Shown: positions 8,352 through 17,417 of the stretch, in pieces
Position numbering within the stretch: position 1 is the first letter of the stretch
How the letters are laid out: each line of letters opens with the position of its first letter
Assembly (NCBI GenBank): GCA_026004795.1
Contig: BPJV01000004.1
Coordinates: forward strand, 620,001 to 684,000
Direction: 5' to 3'
Source: Pirellulaceae bacterium
Lineage (GTDB): Bacteria; Planctomycetota; Planctomycetia; Pirellulales; Pirellulaceae
DNA length: 64,000 nt
Notes under the pieces: generated by a model
Told to the model about the DNA's origin: nothing
The model's input: only the letters and a program-made list of their open reading frames with translations
Database searches by the model: none
Position numbers and translations under genes: made by a program

Positions 8352-10226
8352 CTACTGGGCGACGACCGGCAACTGCGTCGGTCCCTCAATGGTCACTACC
8401 GGCGGTGGTTCGGCTGCACGACGATCCAAGACGGTGTCCACCAAATACAACAGTAGGTGCTGCATTGGTTCCGACTCGATCGTCGCCGCAGCTTCCAAGG
8501 CCCGCTGTTCGTGTTTGTCCACCAATCGGTGGGCCTGTTCGAAAACGTTTGCCTTGCGATAAAGGTCGGCTACGCGCCTTAGGCGGACATGATCGTCTTG
8601 TTGATCGACATCGTTGGCCGTGGCCAAGAGGTCTGCTTGATCGGCGGGGTCGAGATTGGCGAGCGCCAGCGCCCAGAGCAACGTGGGGCGGCCTGACAAC
8701 ACATCAGCACCAGCGGTCAGCTTGTTGTGGTCGTCACCCTCCCAATCTTGTAGATCGTTCAAAATCTGGAAGGCAACCCCCAGGTTGCGCGCGTAACTCT
8801 TGAGCGGCTCGACCAGATGATCGATCGGTCCAGCCAGCCGCGCGCCGGTGAACAGTGCAGCCTCAAAGGCAGGTGCCGTCTTCAAGGCATAGATTTTCAA
8901 TGCGTCCAGCGGAGACAGCCGCTTATCGCTGGCGTCGCGCCACAGCAATTCGGCGCCCTGCCCTTCCGCCAAGCGCGTGTGCGCCGCCGCGAGGCAGTCG
9001 AGGATATCGGCGGCAACGTCCGGTCCCAGTTGGGCAGCGTCACGGCTGACCATGCGATAGCCCAGGCCGATCAGGTAGTCGCCCACGTTGATTGCCGTGG
9101 GCAACCCGTACCGACGGTGCATGGTCGGCTCACCGTATCGGTATAGATCGTCATCCTCGATGTCATCATGCACCAGGCTGGCCTTATGGAACATTTCAAT
9201 GCTCATCGCCGCCCGGAAAACGCAGTCAGGTATTTCGGCGACTACATCGGCACCGGCATCGGTCGTGGCTCGACCACCGCGTAGGGCGTCGTAGGTGGCC
9301 AGTGTAATGAACGGGCGAGAGTACTTGCCACCTTTGGCGACAAAATCGAGGGCCAAGGTTTCAGTGGCGGCGATGGGATCGACACCTGCCAGCAGGTCTT
9401 CGCCGCGTTCCCCGTTCGGTTTGCTATCCCGCAAACGAGGAGTAAGCCGCTCGAAAATCTCTCCTTGAAACAACGAATTGGCAGCCCGCATCAGATGGAC
9501 GTAGGTGCGAGTCGACACGGTGGGCCGATCGGAACGCGTTAGAATCATCTCCCGCACCCAGTCTTCGTCGACGCTCGTGTTGCGGCAGTTGCTCGAGAGC
9601 AAAGGAACTGCCATGCAGGGAATTCCCGCCAGCAGAATCTTATCGATGGCCTTTTCCAACACGTTCAGGCAGGCGACACCGACGATCGCATCGACGTAAC
9701 CGCTGACGATGATCTTCATCACCACCGGGCTACCTTCGGCGACCAACACTTTGTACCCCATCTCCTCGGCCATGGTTCGGAAGTCGGCAATGCTGCACGC
9801 GCCGCACTGTTTGCAGTTCATGCCGAATTCATCGTAATCGGCCGGGCATCCCTCTGCATGCTTCAGGCAATGCGGCAGCAGGAACAATCGCCGAGAAGGA
9901 TCGATAGCAGCCACCTGATCGCGATAGAACGCGCTGCTAACCATCACCATCACCCATCCGACGTATCCTTCCGGCAATCCTTCCTGTTCGAGAAGTCGCC
10001 GGGCGACCGCTTCCATTTCCTCTTTGGTCAGCGGCCGGCGCTTATCCAGCCTCTGCGCCACCTCATCGCATCGCGCCTTCAAGTGTTCCCGCAACTCTCT
10101 GGTTTCGGGAACCACTTTCAAATGGCTTGTCTTACGACGCTTGCTCCGCCGCGGCGCGGCATCGGAAATCGTCGGCCGAACCCGTTCGGTAGGTTCGAGA
10201 GGTTGTTCTTTAGGGATAGAAGACAA
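8352..10226 (-). CDS. DUF116-polyprenyl synthetase fusion protein
   Basis: A 624-residue two-domain protein. Residues about 65-260 are DUF116: they carry a cysteine-rich HCLKHAEGCPAD...NCKQCGACS block likely to bind metal or a cluster, then GYKVLVAEGSPVV and IVGVACLNVLEKA. Residues about 290-600 are an all-alpha trans-prenyltransferase. The first aspartate-rich motif is HDDIEDDD (near 352), followed by the RYG..T..NVGD region, and the second is NDLQDWEGDD (near 488). The prenyltransferase half would condense isopentenyl diphosphate onto allylic diphosphates. The DUF116 half has no assigned reaction. It lies between a chorismate-lyase-like gene and a squalene-hopene-cyclase-like gene. Chain length cannot be predicted from the sequence alone. 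Confidence 0.85.
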   Translation of the reverse strand: MSSIPKEQPLEPTERVRPTISDAAPRRSKRRKTSHLKVVPETRELREHLKARCDEVAQRLDKRRPLTKEEMEAVARRLLEQEGLPEGYVGWVMVMVSSAFYRDQVAAIDPSRRLFLLPHCLKHAEGCPADYDEFGMNCKQCGACSIADFRTMAEEMGYKVLVAEGSPVVMKIIVSGYVDAIVGVACLNVLEKAIDKILLAGIPCMAVPLLSSNCRNTSVDEDWVREMILTRSDRPTVSTRTYVHLMRAANSLFQGEIFERLTPRLRDSKPNGERGEDLLAGVDPIAATETLALDFVAKGGKYSRPFITLATYDALRGGRATTDAGADVVAEIPDCVFRAAMSIEMFHKASLVHDDIEDDDLYRYGEPTMHRRYGLPTAINVGDYLIGLGYRMVSRDAAQLGPDVAADILDCLAAAHTRLAEGQGAELLWRDASDKRLSPLDALKIYALKTAPAFEAALFTGARLAGPIDHLVEPLKSYARNLGVAFQILNDLQDWEGDDHNKLTAGADVLSGRPTLLWALALANLDPADQADLLATANDVDQQDDHVRLRRVADLYRKANVFEQAHRLVDKHEQRALEAAATIESEPMQHLLLYLVDTVLDRRAAEPPPVVTIEGPTQLPVVAQ

Positions 10227-10429
10227 CGTTGCCGTCCCTCCGGGTAGGAATAATCACTGCCACTGGTGGGCAGTTGTTGTCACCTGTTGGCAATAATACC
10301 GTCATCATTGGGCAGCCGTCACTAGTTGGACGTTCGCTTGCCGAGCGCTCCGTTGGCCAGTTCGCCCACTCAAACGACGGCTGAGCCTGCGGTAGTTTAA
10401 GTTATTACCGAAGACTAACCCACGGTAGT

Positions 10430-12712
10430 TCATTCTGTTTCGTCCATCCATCTTGCGGCCGCTCCCACGGCCGCCATCGAAAACACGATCGGATAGAGCC
10501 TTTCATAATACCACAATTTCGCGAAGTAAAAGCCGATGGGCCATGCTTGATGGTGGCAATCGGCCTCAATTGCTGCCGAGAGCCAACGCAATCCGTTGGT
10601 GATCGTCGGATCCCAATCCCCCGTTGGGGTCATGGCCAGCAAGGCTTCCAGGGCGACGGCCGTCTCTTCGATGGAGCTGCCCGCATCCTCCTCGCTTTGA
10701 TTACCGCGTTCCAGGTTCTTCCCCGCGTCACCTCGTACTTCCTGTGCTCTCCGGCGGCGTGCATCGACCTTGGCATCGAGCTTGGCATCGAGCTTGTTGC
10801 CCGGTGGGACCGAACGATCGGGGGACGAGGCGTCGACCCTTATTCGGTACGGCACGCTGGGACCACCTCCCCACCCACCATCGGCGTTCTGAGCGCTGCG
10901 CAAGTACTCGCAACCTTTTCGAGCGACGGACGTTCGCCGCTTACCAGTCTGTGCGTAGGCGAGCAAGACGCGGGCAGTGCCGTAGATGGGATTGGCTTCC
11001 TGAGGATGATCTTGATTACCAAACCACAGGGGCAACCAACTGCCGTCGGCGAGCTGTTCCCGTTCCAAGTAGGAAAAACCGCGCTCGATGGCTCTCTGCA
11101 TCCGCCGCTGCAAGCTCTCCGTATTGCACTGCGGCGAATACCTTTCCAGCCAACACAGTCGCGGCATCCACGTGGCCAGCGCGCGAATGGCGTGGGCAGT
11201 CAAGTCAGTGCCACTGCGATCGAAGGGAAGCTTGCCCCAGCCGCGGCAAAACGTTGGCCACCCGCCGTTGCGATTCTGCAATTTGAGCAGCCAACGAAGT
11301 CCCAGGACAACGGCATCGGCTACTTGGATGCTCAAATTCGCTTGATGGAGATCGTCAGTGTCGATGTAGCTGAGCGCCAGCAGGGCAGCAGGTGTATCGT
11401 CGGCGTCCGGCACGGCGCCGGACAGGTCGGTCCAGCCCCATCCGCCGGGATCGGCTCCTGTAAACGGATGGCGGCGCAGGTGTTGACAGTCGAGCAGCCA
11501 GCGGATGGTCGCCGCACTGACGTGGGATTGTCCCCACGTCTCGTTCGCTGCCGCTCCCTCGGTCGACGGCTCGGTCGGCGCGGGGACGGCAGCAGCAGAC
11601 TCCGTTTTCGCTTCCGATGCAGAGTCGGCTGCTAACGCCAGACGGATGGTACCATGGCGGCGGTGCATCGCTGCCAACGAGAGGCTGGTGACCCAGGTGG
11701 CCAGATCGGTATCGATCGGCCAACTTCCGTCAGCAAGCACCGATTGGTGGAGAAATCTTAGACAGTGTCGACCAACTTCCTCCTGGCCACGTCCCATGGC
11801 GGCCAAGGCCATCAGAACGAAACTCGTCAGCGGCACCGCTTCCAAGTACCCTCCGCTGTCGGGTTGCATGCGGCCCAAAACGCGCAGCGTCGGGACGATG
11901 GCTCGGTGGCGTATCGCTCGTAGCAATGGATTTCGTGACGGAGCGAAGTGGTGCCTCGCTTGTCCAATGGCGACCAACGCAGGAATGGCATAGCTGACCA
12001 CCGGCAGGCGGGCAAGTCGGTACCAGGATTGAGGCAGCCAAGCCAGTTCGAACGGCAGTGGGGGAACGTCCTGCCAACGCCACAAGCCTGCTAGAGCACA
12101 ATTGGCCATGATGGGCACGACAAACGTCTTGTCGCGTCCGTAGCGAGCGCGTAATGCGTTCCATCCGCCCTGCTGGTGGACGTAGTTCCAGGCGCGAAGC
12201 ACGTCGGGAGCATCATCCGGTCGCCAACCGGCCAGTCGCCACGCAGCCAGCACGAGCAACGTGGTGGCGACATTGGAATGACCCCGGTCGGTATCGCCAA
12301 ACCCGCCGTCGGGGTTTTGATGGTCGCTCAGCCATTGGCATCCTTGGGTGATCAGTTGTTGCAGATTGGCATCGGCAGCCGATTCGGGGCACCGTGATGC
12401 CGTCGGAGACGCGGTGGGATTGGGAGACGCGGTGGGATTGGTCTCCATGGCCGGGGCAGGAGCGACGGCATGCCAGTGCTCGGGAGACGCGTTGGGGCGC
12501 AAATGACAGGCGCGACGCACGACCGCCATCGCGCTGATCGCCGTGGCGGTCGAGAGAGCCGATGTAGACAGTTGTCCTCGCCACGGGCCAGCCGGGTTGC
12601 TATCCATCTGCCGCAGATCGTCGAGCAATCGCGCGTGGATGGCCGCCACACGACCAGGGCAGCTCCGCATCGCGGCAGTCGATTCCACATCGTGGAGGTC
12701 GGATCGGTTCAC
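10430..12712 (-). CDS. Squalene-hopene cyclase-like / prenyltransferase-repeat protein
   Basis: A 760-residue protein with an (alpha/alpha)-barrel repeat pattern. QW-like motifs recur, for example NPDGGFGDTDRGHSN (about 130), NRNGGWPTF, LADGSWLPLW and NADGGWGGG. A DADDT motif sits near residue 435, embedded in DLSGAVPDADDTPAAL. In class II terpene cyclases a DxDD in this position protonates the substrate, and squalene-hopene cyclase has DVDDT there. The protein is longer than typical squalene-hopene cyclases, with a weakly conserved N-terminal 100 residues and an inserted Lys/Asp-rich linker near 640-680. Polyprenyl synthetase upstream supports a terpenoid function. Substrate and product are unknown, and it may not be the housekeeping hopanoid enzyme. 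Confidence 0.7.
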   Translation of the reverse strand: MNRSDLHDVESTAAMRSCPGRVAAIHARLLDDLRQMDSNPAGPWRGQLSTSALSTATAISAMAVVRRACHLRPNASPEHWHAVAPAPAMETNPTASPNPTASPTASRCPESAADANLQQLITQGCQWLSDHQNPDGGFGDTDRGHSNVATTLLVLAAWRLAGWRPDDAPDVLRAWNYVHQQGGWNALRARYGRDKTFVVPIMANCALAGLWRWQDVPPLPFELAWLPQSWYRLARLPVVSYAIPALVAIGQARHHFAPSRNPLLRAIRHRAIVPTLRVLGRMQPDSGGYLEAVPLTSFVLMALAAMGRGQEEVGRHCLRFLHQSVLADGSWPIDTDLATWVTSLSLAAMHRRHGTIRLALAADSASEAKTESAAAVPAPTEPSTEGAAANETWGQSHVSAATIRWLLDCQHLRRHPFTGADPGGWGWTDLSGAVPDADDTPAALLALSYIDTDDLHQANLSIQVADAVVLGLRWLLKLQNRNGGWPTFCRGWGKLPFDRSGTDLTAHAIRALATWMPRLCWLERYSPQCNTESLQRRMQRAIERGFSYLEREQLADGSWLPLWFGNQDHPQEANPIYGTARVLLAYAQTGKRRTSVARKGCEYLRSAQNADGGWGGGPSVPYRIRVDASSPDRSVPPGNKLDAKLDAKVDARRRRAQEVRGDAGKNLERGNQSEEDAGSSIEETAVALEALLAMTPTGDWDPTITNGLRWLSAAIEADCHHQAWPIGFYFAKLWYYERLYPIVFSMAAVGAAARWMDETE

Positions 12713-12823
12713 GGCAAATGGTCTCTAGGCGAGGAGCGACAGGGCAGTGGTAAACAGCGGTCTTGGTCCATTGTTCGGACGCCTGCGGCCTTGGCAAGTC
12801 GCCATTTCGTCGTCTATATCGGG

Positions 12824-12851
12824 TTCGCAATCGGCCAAGAATCAGGATAAT
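12824..12851 (+). promoter_or_regulatory. Candidate sigma-70-type promoter for hom
   Basis: TTCGCA (12824-12829), a 16-base spacer, then GATAAT (12846-12851) followed by GC. It lies 67 bases ahead of the hom start codon in the divergent gap with the cyclase gene. The TTCGCA/AATGC pairing recurs ahead of 28786. This is a motif match only. Confidence 0.4.
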
Positions 12852-12918
12852 GCGAGCGGCTCGCTGTTCGTTTGCTGCCAATCCTTCTCTCATTTGATCG
12901 TTGGAAATCCTGTTATTT

Positions 12919-14235
12919 ATGGAAAAAACCAAAGTTGCCATTGTCGGGTTGGGGACAGTCGGTTCCGGGGTGGCCAAGCTATTGCTGGACCATGGTGACC
13001 GCACCGCGCGTCATGCCGGCCGTACTCTATGGTTAGAAAAGGCTGTCGTGCGCGACCTGAAGCGAAAGCGCGATTGCGATATCCCCGCAGGCGTACTGAC
13101 CGACCGACTGGAGGAGGTGCTCGACAATCCCGAAATCGAAGTGGTGGCGCAGTTGATCGGTGGGCTGGAGCCCGCGCGAACGATCATGCTGCAGTTGTTG
13201 GAATCGGGCAAAAACGTGGTGACAGCCAACAAGGCACTCTTGGCAGAACATGGGCCTGAACTGTTTGATCGAGCGCGGGAGTTGGGGCGCTGTATCGCCT
13301 TCGAAGCGGCGGTGGCTGGAGGCATTCCCATCATCACCAACATCAGCCAATGCTTGTCGGCCAACCAGGTGCTTTCCATCCAGGGCATTCTCAACGGCAC
13401 CAGCAATTTCATATTGACTCAGATGGATGATCTGGGATGTGGTTACGACACGGCTTTGGCCGAGGCGCAGCGCCGCGGGTACGCTGAAGCGGACCCCACC
13501 ATGGATGTTGATGGCACCGACGCGGCGCAGAAGCTGGCCATCTTGGCCCACCTGGCTTTTGGGGCCCGGGTGCACTGGAGTCGCATACCGCGTGTTGGCA
13601 TCGACCAGGTGGGCATTACCGACATGCGATTTGCTCGCGAACTGGGGTATCGCATCAAATTGATTGCCCAGGCCCAGCTCGTACCAGCGGGGCTGGAGCT
13701 GAGCGTCGCTCCCACTTTGATTCGCATTGGCACCCCGTTGGCGGAAGTGCGTGCCAACTACAACGCCATCAGTGTGGTGGGAGATGCCGTGGGTGACGTT
13801 TTCTTTCACGGACAGGGGGCTGGTCAAATGCCTACGGCGTCGGCCGTCGTGGCGGATCTGATCGATGTGGCTGTGGGCAGGTTGCCAATCACCTTTCGTA
13901 CCTTGGAATTGTGGAGCAATCGCGAAAGCCCGGTTAGCTTGCGGCCCAACGATGACCTGCCGAGCCGCTTCTATATGCGCTTTCAGGTCGAAGACCGGCC
14001 CGGCGTGATGGCTAAAATCACCACCGTGTTGGGGAATCATCAGATTTCGATCGCCTCGATTATCCAGCATGAACCGTCGTCCCACGACGCGCAAGACGGC
14101 AAAGTTCCGCTGGTGATCATGACGCACGAAGCGCCTGAGGGGGCGGCACGAGAGGCCGTGGAGCAGATCCTCCAGCTGGATGTCGTCAATTCCTCGGCAG
14201 TCCGAATGCCCGTGATGGATGAACCCAAACTGTAA
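12919..14235 (+). CDS. hom: Homoserine dehydrogenase
   Basis: Reduces aspartate semialdehyde to homoserine with NAD(P)H in the threonine/methionine branch. The N-terminal Rossmann motif is VAIVGLGTVGSGV (residue 5 on). The catalytic region contains VVTANKALLAEHG, EAAVAGGIPII, ILNGTSNFILTQM and the substrate site YAEADPTMDVDGTDAAQKL. A C-terminal ACT domain begins near residue 352 (YMRFQVEDRPGVMAKI), the usual site of threonine feedback. Length (438 residues) is typical of the monofunctional enzyme. I use the ATG at 12919; an upstream TTG at 12901 would add six unconserved residues. The gene ends 13 bases before a PGM-like gene, so the two are probably cotranscribed. Confidence 0.96.
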   Translation: MEKTKVAIVGLGTVGSGVAKLLLDHGDRTARHAGRTLWLEKAVVRDLKRKRDCDIPAGVLTDRLEEVLDNPEIEVVAQLIGGLEPARTIMLQLLESGKNVVTANKALLAEHGPELFDRARELGRCIAFEAAVAGGIPIITNISQCLSANQVLSIQGILNGTSNFILTQMDDLGCGYDTALAEAQRRGYAEADPTMDVDGTDAAQKLAILAHLAFGARVHWSRIPRVGIDQVGITDMRFARELGYRIKLIAQAQLVPAGLELSVAPTLIRIGTPLAEVRANYNAISVVGDAVGDVFFHGQGAGQMPTASAVVADLIDVAVGRLPITFRTLELWSNRESPVSLRPNDDLPSRFYMRFQVEDRPGVMAKITTVLGNHQISIASIIQHEPSSHDAQDGKVPLVIMTHEAPEGAAREAVEQILQLDVVNSSAVRMPVMDEPKL

Positions 14236-14248
14236 TGAAAGCAGCACG

Positions 14249-15463
14249 ATGAAGTACGCGATCATCATCCCGGACGGTTGTGCCGATCTGCCGTTGCCAC
14301 AATTAGACGGTCGGACGCCGTTGCAAGCCGCCCACATTCCGCATATGGACGCGGTAGCCAGCAGTGGAGTCGTGGCGGCGACGGACAATGTCCCCCGCCA
14401 TCTGCCGGCCGGATCCGAGGTGGCCAACATGAGTTTGTTCGGCTACGACCCGAACGAATACTTTACCGGCAGAGCACCGATCGAAGCGGCGGCGCAAGGA
14501 ATTGAGCTGGGGCCACACGATTGGGCCGTGCGTTGCAACTTGGTCACCGTCGAGGACCAGGTGATGGTGGACTTCACCGCCGACCACATTTCTACGGAGG
14601 AGGCGGCGGAACTGCTCGACGCTCTGCAGCAGGCGTTGCCATTGCCCAACATCGAATTCGTTCCCGGGGTCAGCTACCGAAACCTGATGGTGGTCCGCCA
14701 CAGCGACGAGCTTCCTGCCCCCTTCACGGCCGATACCCGGACGCGCGCGCCGCACGACTTGACCGACTTGCCCGTCACCGACGATTATCCACGTGGGCCG
14801 GGTAGCGATCTGTTGACCGAGATCATGCATCGATCGATAGAGATCTTCGCGCAGCATCGGATCAACCGCCAGCGCGTGGCCGCAGGGAAGCGGCCGGCGA
14901 CCAGCGTGTGGTTGTGGGGGCAGGGAAAACGGCCTAGTTTGCAGGCGTTTCACCAGCGATTCGGTGTGCGCGGCGCCATGATCACCGCGGTCGATTTGTT
15001 GCGAGGCCTGGCCGCCTTGATCGGCTGGGATCGAATCGAAGTGGAGGGGGCGACCGGATACCTCGACACGAACTATGCGGGGAAAGGGCAGGCAGCCTGT
15101 CAAGCGCTCGACGAGTACGACATCGTCTGCGTGCACATTGAAGCGACCGACGAGGCCTCGCACGAAGGGCGATATGATGAGAAGATTAACGCCCTCGAGA
15201 AGATCGACGAGTACATCGTGGCGCCGGTCCATGCCAAGCTGCAAACGTTGGGCGACTACCGGCTACTGATCCTGCCCGATCATCCCACCCCCTGCTCGAC
15301 GAAGAAGCATAGTCATGGCGTGGTGCCGCTGGCGGTTTGCGGTGCTGGAATTCCTGCTTCCGGCGCGCGCTACGACGAAGCCGCCGCAGCCGCTTCGGGG
15401 CGGAGGTTCGAGCGTGGATGGGAGATGATGGAAGCATTCCTACACGGCCGGTGGGACGGATAA
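14249..15463 (+). CDS. Phosphoglycerate mutase-like protein, probable homoserine kinase
   Basis: A 404-residue member of the alkaline phosphatase superfamily related to cofactor-independent archaeal-type phosphoglycerate mutase. It opens with YAIIIPDGCADLPLPQL, containing the first metal-binding Asp. It continues with HLPAGSEVANMSLFGYDP, where Ser is the expected phospho-acceptor. It ends with the HIEATDEASHEGRYDEK and LPDHPTP...HSHG metal ligands. Family knowledge: a subfamily (described as proposed homoserine kinase, TIGR02535) occurs in genomes without classical ThrB and beside threonine genes. Here it lies exactly between homoserine dehydrogenase and aspartokinase, which strongly favours that role over glycolysis. 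The ATG at 14249 is preferred over the upstream ATG at 14219, which overlaps hom. Substrate assignment is an inference. Confidence 0.8.
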   Translation: MKYAIIIPDGCADLPLPQLDGRTPLQAAHIPHMDAVASSGVVAATDNVPRHLPAGSEVANMSLFGYDPNEYFTGRAPIEAAAQGIELGPHDWAVRCNLVTVEDQVMVDFTADHISTEEAAELLDALQQALPLPNIEFVPGVSYRNLMVVRHSDELPAPFTADTRTRAPHDLTDLPVTDDYPRGPGSDLLTEIMHRSIEIFAQHRINRQRVAAGKRPATSVWLWGQGKRPSLQAFHQRFGVRGAMITAVDLLRGLAALIGWDRIEVEGATGYLDTNYAGKGQAACQALDEYDIVCVHIEATDEASHEGRYDEKINALEKIDEYIVAPVHAKLQTLGDYRLLILPDHPTPCSTKKHSHGVVPLAVCGAGIPASGARYDEAAAAASGRRFERGWEMMEAFLHGRWDG

Positions 15464-15538
15464 TCGTGATCGGTCGAGACAGGCGAAATAAGCAACTCTA
15501 ATCAGTACCCCGTCGAGAGGTTAGAAGGTAGATACTCT

Positions 15539-17326
15539 ATGCCATTGGTGGTGCAAAAATTCGGTGGAACGAGCGTCGCAGATCCCGACAAGATCAAGGC
15601 GGCCGCCCGCAAGGCCATTCGCGCGCAGCAAGCGGGAAATCAGGTGGTCGTGGTGGTCAGTGCCATGGGGCACAACACCGATCACTTGATCGACTTGGCC
15701 AATCAGATCAGCGAAGATCCTCCGGCCCGGGAGATGGACATGCTGCTGTCGACCGGTGAACAGGTCAGCGTGGCGTTGATGGCGATGGCCGTCGATGCCT
15801 TGGGGTATCGAGCGGTAAGTCTTACCGGCGCCCAGATGGGAATTCGCACCGATAGCGAGTTCACCAAAGCCCGCATTCGTAGCATCGCTGCCGATCGTAT
15901 CCGCCAGTTGCTTGAGGAAGGCAATATCGTGATCGCAGCGGGCTTTCAAGGGATCGACGAGGATTTCAACATCACCACCCTGGGCCGCGGCGGCAGCGAT
16001 ACCACTGCGGTCGCCCTGGCTGCGGTCTTGCATGCCGATGCGTGCGAGATCCACACCGATGTCGATGGGGTGTACACCACCGATCCCCGCCTGCTCCCCG
16101 AAGCCCGACAGTTGACGAAGATCAGCTACGACGAGATGCTCGAGCTGGCCAGTCTCGGCGCCGGCGTCATGCATAATCGCTCCATCGAGTTTGCGAAGAA
16201 GTACGAGGTGCCGATCCATGTCCGCAGTAGTTTCAGCGACACCCGCGGCACGCTTATCGTCGCCGAACCGGAATCTCCCTCGGTGCCGGTGTGTGGTGCC
16301 GCGATGACGCGCGACGAAGCGCGGATCACGATCCGCGCCGTCCCTGACGTCCCCGGACGCAGTTCGACGATCTTTGGCATGTTGGAGAAGGCCAAGGTGA
16401 CCGTGGACATGATCGTGCAGAATATCGGCGTGGATCAGCGAGCCGACATCTCGTTCACCGTTCCGCTCAAGGAATTGAAACAGGCCCTGCCGGTCGTGGA
16501 GCGAGCAGTGGAGGCTGTCGGCGCTGCCGGGTTCACCTACGATGACGCCGTGTCGAAAGTCTCTGTGGTGGGGTTGGGCATGGCTCGGCAGACCGGCGTG
16601 GCGCAACGGATGTTTCGCGCCTTGGCGGCCGAAGGAATCAATATTCAGATGATTACCACCAGCGAAATAAAAATCTCCGTTCTAGTGGATCGCCCTCATG
16701 CCCTGGAAGCCCTCCGCGCCGCCCATCGTGAATTCCGCTTGGAACGGCAGCCCGACGATGTCCATCCATGGGAAGAGCTGCCACGTCGCCAGGCCACGGA
16801 AGCCGACTTGAACAAACTGATGCACGACCTGCAGTTGGCGGACATGGAGCAGTTGACGTTGAGCGATATCTCGCTCAGCGACGATCAGGCACGCGTTACC
16901 TTGCAAGGCGTGCCCGATGCGCCCGGGTTGGCCGCCAGTGTGTTTGAAGCGGTCGCGGCGGAGGGGATCTTTGTCGATATGATCGTCCAGAGCTGCGACG
17001 GGGAAGCGGGGGAGACGAGCATCAGCTTCACCATTCCTCGGCATCAGTTGCCGGCGGCACGCGAGGTGGCCGAGTCCTTGCAGCGACAGCATGCAGTCAG
17101 AAATGTGCTGTTCAGCGACTCGATCGCCAAGCTGTCGGTCGGCGGTATCGGTCTGCGCAGTCACACCAGCGTGGCCATTGGCATCTTCGAAACGTTGGCC
17201 GCGGCCGATATCAATGTGGAGATGATCAGCACCAGCGAACTGCGCGTCAATGTCGTGGTGCCCAGCGCGGATGGTCAACGGGCGCTGGAATGCCTTAAAC
17301 AGCGATTTGCAGCGCATCTGATCTAG
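15539..17326 (+). CDS. lysC: Aspartate kinase with four ACT domains
   Basis: Phosphorylates aspartate, the entry step for lysine, threonine and methionine. Kinase domain: KFGGTSVAD at residue 7, the STGEQVS loop, GFQGIDED and LGRGGSDTTAVALAA, HTDVDGVYTTDPR near 180. Regulatory region: ACT1 (about 260-297), ACT2 (about 339-385), then a second pair, ACT3 (about 450-485) and ACT4 (about 530-575). The second pair clearly resembles the first (VPDVPGRSSTIF versus VPDAPGLAASVF; GINIQMITTSEIKISVLV versus DINVEMISTSELRVNVVV). Ordinary monofunctional aspartokinases have about 400-450 residues and two ACT domains; this one has 595. AGAAGGTAG precedes the ATG. It follows the PGM-like gene by 75 bases. 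Confidence 0.95.
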   Translation: MPLVVQKFGGTSVADPDKIKAAARKAIRAQQAGNQVVVVVSAMGHNTDHLIDLANQISEDPPAREMDMLLSTGEQVSVALMAMAVDALGYRAVSLTGAQMGIRTDSEFTKARIRSIAADRIRQLLEEGNIVIAAGFQGIDEDFNITTLGRGGSDTTAVALAAVLHADACEIHTDVDGVYTTDPRLLPEARQLTKISYDEMLELASLGAGVMHNRSIEFAKKYEVPIHVRSSFSDTRGTLIVAEPESPSVPVCGAAMTRDEARITIRAVPDVPGRSSTIFGMLEKAKVTVDMIVQNIGVDQRADISFTVPLKELKQALPVVERAVEAVGAAGFTYDDAVSKVSVVGLGMARQTGVAQRMFRALAAEGINIQMITTSEIKISVLVDRPHALEALRAAHREFRLERQPDDVHPWEELPRRQATEADLNKLMHDLQLADMEQLTLSDISLSDDQARVTLQGVPDAPGLAASVFEAVAAEGIFVDMIVQSCDGEAGETSISFTIPRHQLPAAREVAESLQRQHAVRNVLFSDSIAKLSVGGIGLRSHTSVAIGIFETLAAADINVEMISTSELRVNVVVPSADGQRALECLKQRFAAHLI

Positions 17327-17417
17327 CCGGCGGGTCCATTGCCCGATGGCTCGCCATCGATTACATTCCAGGCCACGAGTCGGCGGGTCGGTGGACAAGG
17401 CAAGGGTGTGGGATGGT

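Noticed and set aside
13033..14430. Long minus-strand frame across hom, and a similar one at 15521-16606 across lysC
   Set aside because: Both are antisense to clear enzymes with all catalytic motifs and have no family features themselves.
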